NCBI GenBank assembly: GCA_963726105.1
Contig: CAVSBJ010000024.1
Coordinates: forward strand, 744,001-808,000
DNA: 64,000 bases
Source: Roseiarcus sp963726105
GTDB lineage: Bacteria; Pseudomonadota; Alphaproteobacteria; Rhizobiales; Beijerinckiaceae
Reading direction: 5' to 3'
A model generated the notes under the pieces. It did not search any database. It saw only the letters and a program-made list of their open reading frames with translations, and had not been told where the DNA came from. Position numbers and translations under genes: made by a program. How positions within the stretch are numbered: position 1 is the stretch's first letter; each line of letters starts with the position of its first letter. Shown in pieces: positions 62,663 to 64,000 of this stretch.

Positions 62663-62948
62663 AGGCCCGCACGAGCACGTCTTGCGGGACGAAAACGCCT
62701 CGGGCTGGCCGAGGCGGTTTGCGGCGAGGCTTATGTTGCCTGAGCGCATGGCCTGTCAACTGAAATATCCCCTTGATCGGATAGCGCGGACCCTGGGCCT
62801 GAGCGCCTCGGCGCCCTCGATCGAAATGGCTCTCTTTTCGCGAGTCGACGTGCAGCCGAGCGACGTATTTCGCGGCCCCCCTCGGGAGTGGCCGGACGGG
62901 GCCTTGCTCTCCCGACAAGCCAAATTTCGAACGCGGCGCCTTCCCGGA

Positions 62949-63431
62949 TCAGTACGGCGTACCGTCCTTGTGCGCCATCCGCCGTTTGCCGTCGACCGTC
63001 ACGACCGCGAGGTCGTCGTCAGGGTAATCCACCGCGTCGCCGGCGGTCCGGTCTCCGATTTCTAGGTAGACGACGTCCGCGCCGGTTTCGTTCACAAGAC
63101 AATGGGCGTCGCCGGTTCCAGCCCTAAAGCCCGCGCACATGCCGGGCTGAAGCGGAGTGCGGCCCATGCCGGTGAGCAAAGTCGGGCGCCCTTCGAGGAT
63201 GTAGATAAACTCGTCCTGCTTCGTGTGCGTATGGCGGAGAGCTGAGGAGCCGCCGGGTGCAAGGCGCGTGATGTTGACGCCGAAATTCGTGAGCCCAAAC
63301 AGGTCGCCGAGCGGCCGCTTGTCGCGTCCCGCCATGCGCGAGGCGAACGGCTCGGGATAGTTGGTGCGAAACGGGCGCGGCGGCGCCTCGGCGGCGAGAA
63401 GGGCGACAAGGCGCTTGGCGTCTTCGGGCAT
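62949..63431 (-). CDS. Cupin-domain protein
   Basis: 160 residues from the ATG at 63431, preceded by AGAGG at a good distance; an in-frame GTG 15 bases upstream is an alternative. Cupin motif 1 is RHTHTKQDEFIYILEGRPTL (metal-binding His, His, Glu) and motif 2 is PGMCAGFRAGTGDAHCLVNE. A conserved YLEIGDRTAGDAVDYPDDDL follows. Related proteins are annotated as sugar isomerase-like or transcription-associated cupins, but the function is not defined. The 286 bases between it and tRNA-Tyr contain nothing I recognise. Confidence 0.88.
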   Translation of the reverse strand: MPEDAKRLVALLAAEAPPRPFRTNYPEPFASRMAGRDKRPLGDLFGLTNFGVNITRLAPGGSSALRHTHTKQDEFIYILEGRPTLLTGMGRTPLQPGMCAGFRAGTGDAHCLVNETGADVVYLEIGDRTAGDAVDYPDDDLAVVTVDGKRRMAHKDGTPY

Positions 63432-63544
63432 GGGCTGACCTCTCACGCCTAGATAGCCAGTCCGCGCGCGCCTGTCATGGCTTTTGCCCTAGCGGATCGC
63501 GCCGCCGATCGCTACATGGAGCGGCAGAACAGGAGGGCTGGCCC

Positions 63545-63937
63545 GTGGAAGGGTTTCTTATTCGCGCGGCAGTGGTCGCGATCGGCCTCTGGCTCGCGTC
63601 AAAGATGGGCCTGGTCGCGTTCAATTCGACCGGGACGCTGATCGCCGCCGCTCTTCTGCTCGGCATCGTCAACGCTTTTGTGCGTCCGGTCATCATCATC
63701 CTCACGCTTCCGATCACGCTGCTCACGCTCGGGCTTTTCCTGCTCGTGATCAACGCCGTGATGATCATGCTTGTCGCCTGGTTCCTCCCGGGCTTCCTGG
63801 TCGCCGGGTTCTGGTCGGCGATCTGCGCCGCGATCGTCGTCAGCCTGACAAGCTGGCTCATGTCCGGCTGGATCGGTCCGCGCGGCCGGGTCGAAGTCAT
63901 GACGGTTCAGCAGCCAGGCGGGCGCGGGCGCTGGTGA
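63545..63937 (+). CDS. Phage-holin-family (DUF360/YvlD-like) small membrane protein
   Basis: 130 residues from a GTG at 63545 (GGAGGG upstream). Four membrane helices, with the family pattern LLGIVNAFVRPVIIILTLPI and TLLTLGLFLLVINAVMIMLV in the middle. This mycobacterial-type 4-TM 'phage holin' family is usually chromosomal and unrelated to phage lysis; its role is unknown. The tail is short and cytoplasmic. Confidence 0.88.
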   Translation: MEGFLIRAAVVAIGLWLASKMGLVAFNSTGTLIAAALLLGIVNAFVRPVIIILTLPITLLTLGLFLLVINAVMIMLVAWFLPGFLVAGFWSAICAAIVVSLTSWLMSGWIGPRGRVEVMTVQQPGGRGRW

Positions 63938-64000
63938 GCGCGTCATTGGCGCGAGCGCGTCTTGGGCGCGCCTCTTATCCGAGCTCGACGGTCGTCACCC

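Noticed and set aside
63545..63937. Holin-like gene as evidence for a prophage
   Set aside because: This 4-helix family is common on chromosomes and no other phage gene is present.
63975..64000. Possible end of a minus-strand gene (reads ...VTTVELG and stop)
   Set aside because: Only eight codons are visible at the window edge, too few to support a gene.

Overview
The window looks like chromosomal DNA from a GC-rich alphaproteobacterium of the order Hyphomicrobiales (Rhizobiales). This rests on gene content seen here: a PodJ-like polarity protein, FdxA next to CarD, trpA-accD, a MctP/DUF3311 symporter pair, HisZ with HisG, AccD with a reduced zinc site, a full Tad pilus locus, and rhizobial-type palindromic repeats, some sitting inside genes. 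The family (for example Beijerinckiaceae or Methylocystaceae) cannot be fixed from sequence reading alone.

Layout. 1-2.1 kb: end of an MFS transporter, then rplK-rplA (L11, L1) without their usual nusG and rplJL-rpoBC neighbours. 2.2-12 kb: frameshifted hrpB carrying a palindromic repeat, a low-GC broken gene, a two-subunit aconitase X (AcnX), a RhlE-like helicase, an acyl-CoA ligase and a PfkB-family adenosine kinase. 12-19.9 kb: a broken membrane protein, YggS, YchF, two MaoC hot-dog proteins, a DUF937 protein, a DUF900 lipoprotein hydrolase and a frameshifted cyclic-nucleotide phosphodiesterase. 20-31.6 kb: PodJ-like scaffold with SEL1 repeats, MerR regulator, Cmk, PEP-CTERM protein, sterol-desaturase-type enzyme, MFS transporter, glycine-zipper protein, MsrA, AccD and TrpA. 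31.8-37.5 kb: DUF3311 and MctP-type symporter, a helicase reduced to its C-terminal part, FdxA, and CarD with a long basic N-terminal extension.

37.7-50.3 kb is a complete Tad (Flp) type IVc pilus locus: prepilin peptidase CpaA, a Flp pilin on the opposite strand, CpaB, secretin CpaC, a small lipoprotein, two TadE/F pseudopilins, a TadG-like protein, CpaE/TadZ, ATPase CpaF, platform proteins TadB and TadC, and lipoprotein TadD. Together they would build an adhesive envelope-spanning pilus. A palindromic repeat lies in the 5' end of the tadG-like gene.

50.3-64 kb is more disturbed. It holds inverted dispersed repeats, a membrane KAP-type P-loop NTPase, a possible transcription attenuator before a NUDIX gene, a decayed mgtC translationally coupled to a ParB-like fold protein, hisZ-hisG, a large DUF3772/MscS channel, a long nested palindrome, and an IS with a dead transposase that carries three separate 15-17 nt tandem expansions. 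After it come a lipase-like C-terminal remnant beside tRNA-Tyr, a cupin protein and a small membrane protein.

At least five ordinary genes, plus the transposase, carry an apparent single-base frameshift. Residual assembly indels must be excluded before these are read as biological pseudogenes. I did not find a convincing, complete, previously undescribed system. The best leads are the micro-duplicated transposase, the KAP NTPase/attenuator/NUDIX neighbourhood, and the repeats found inside coding sequences.
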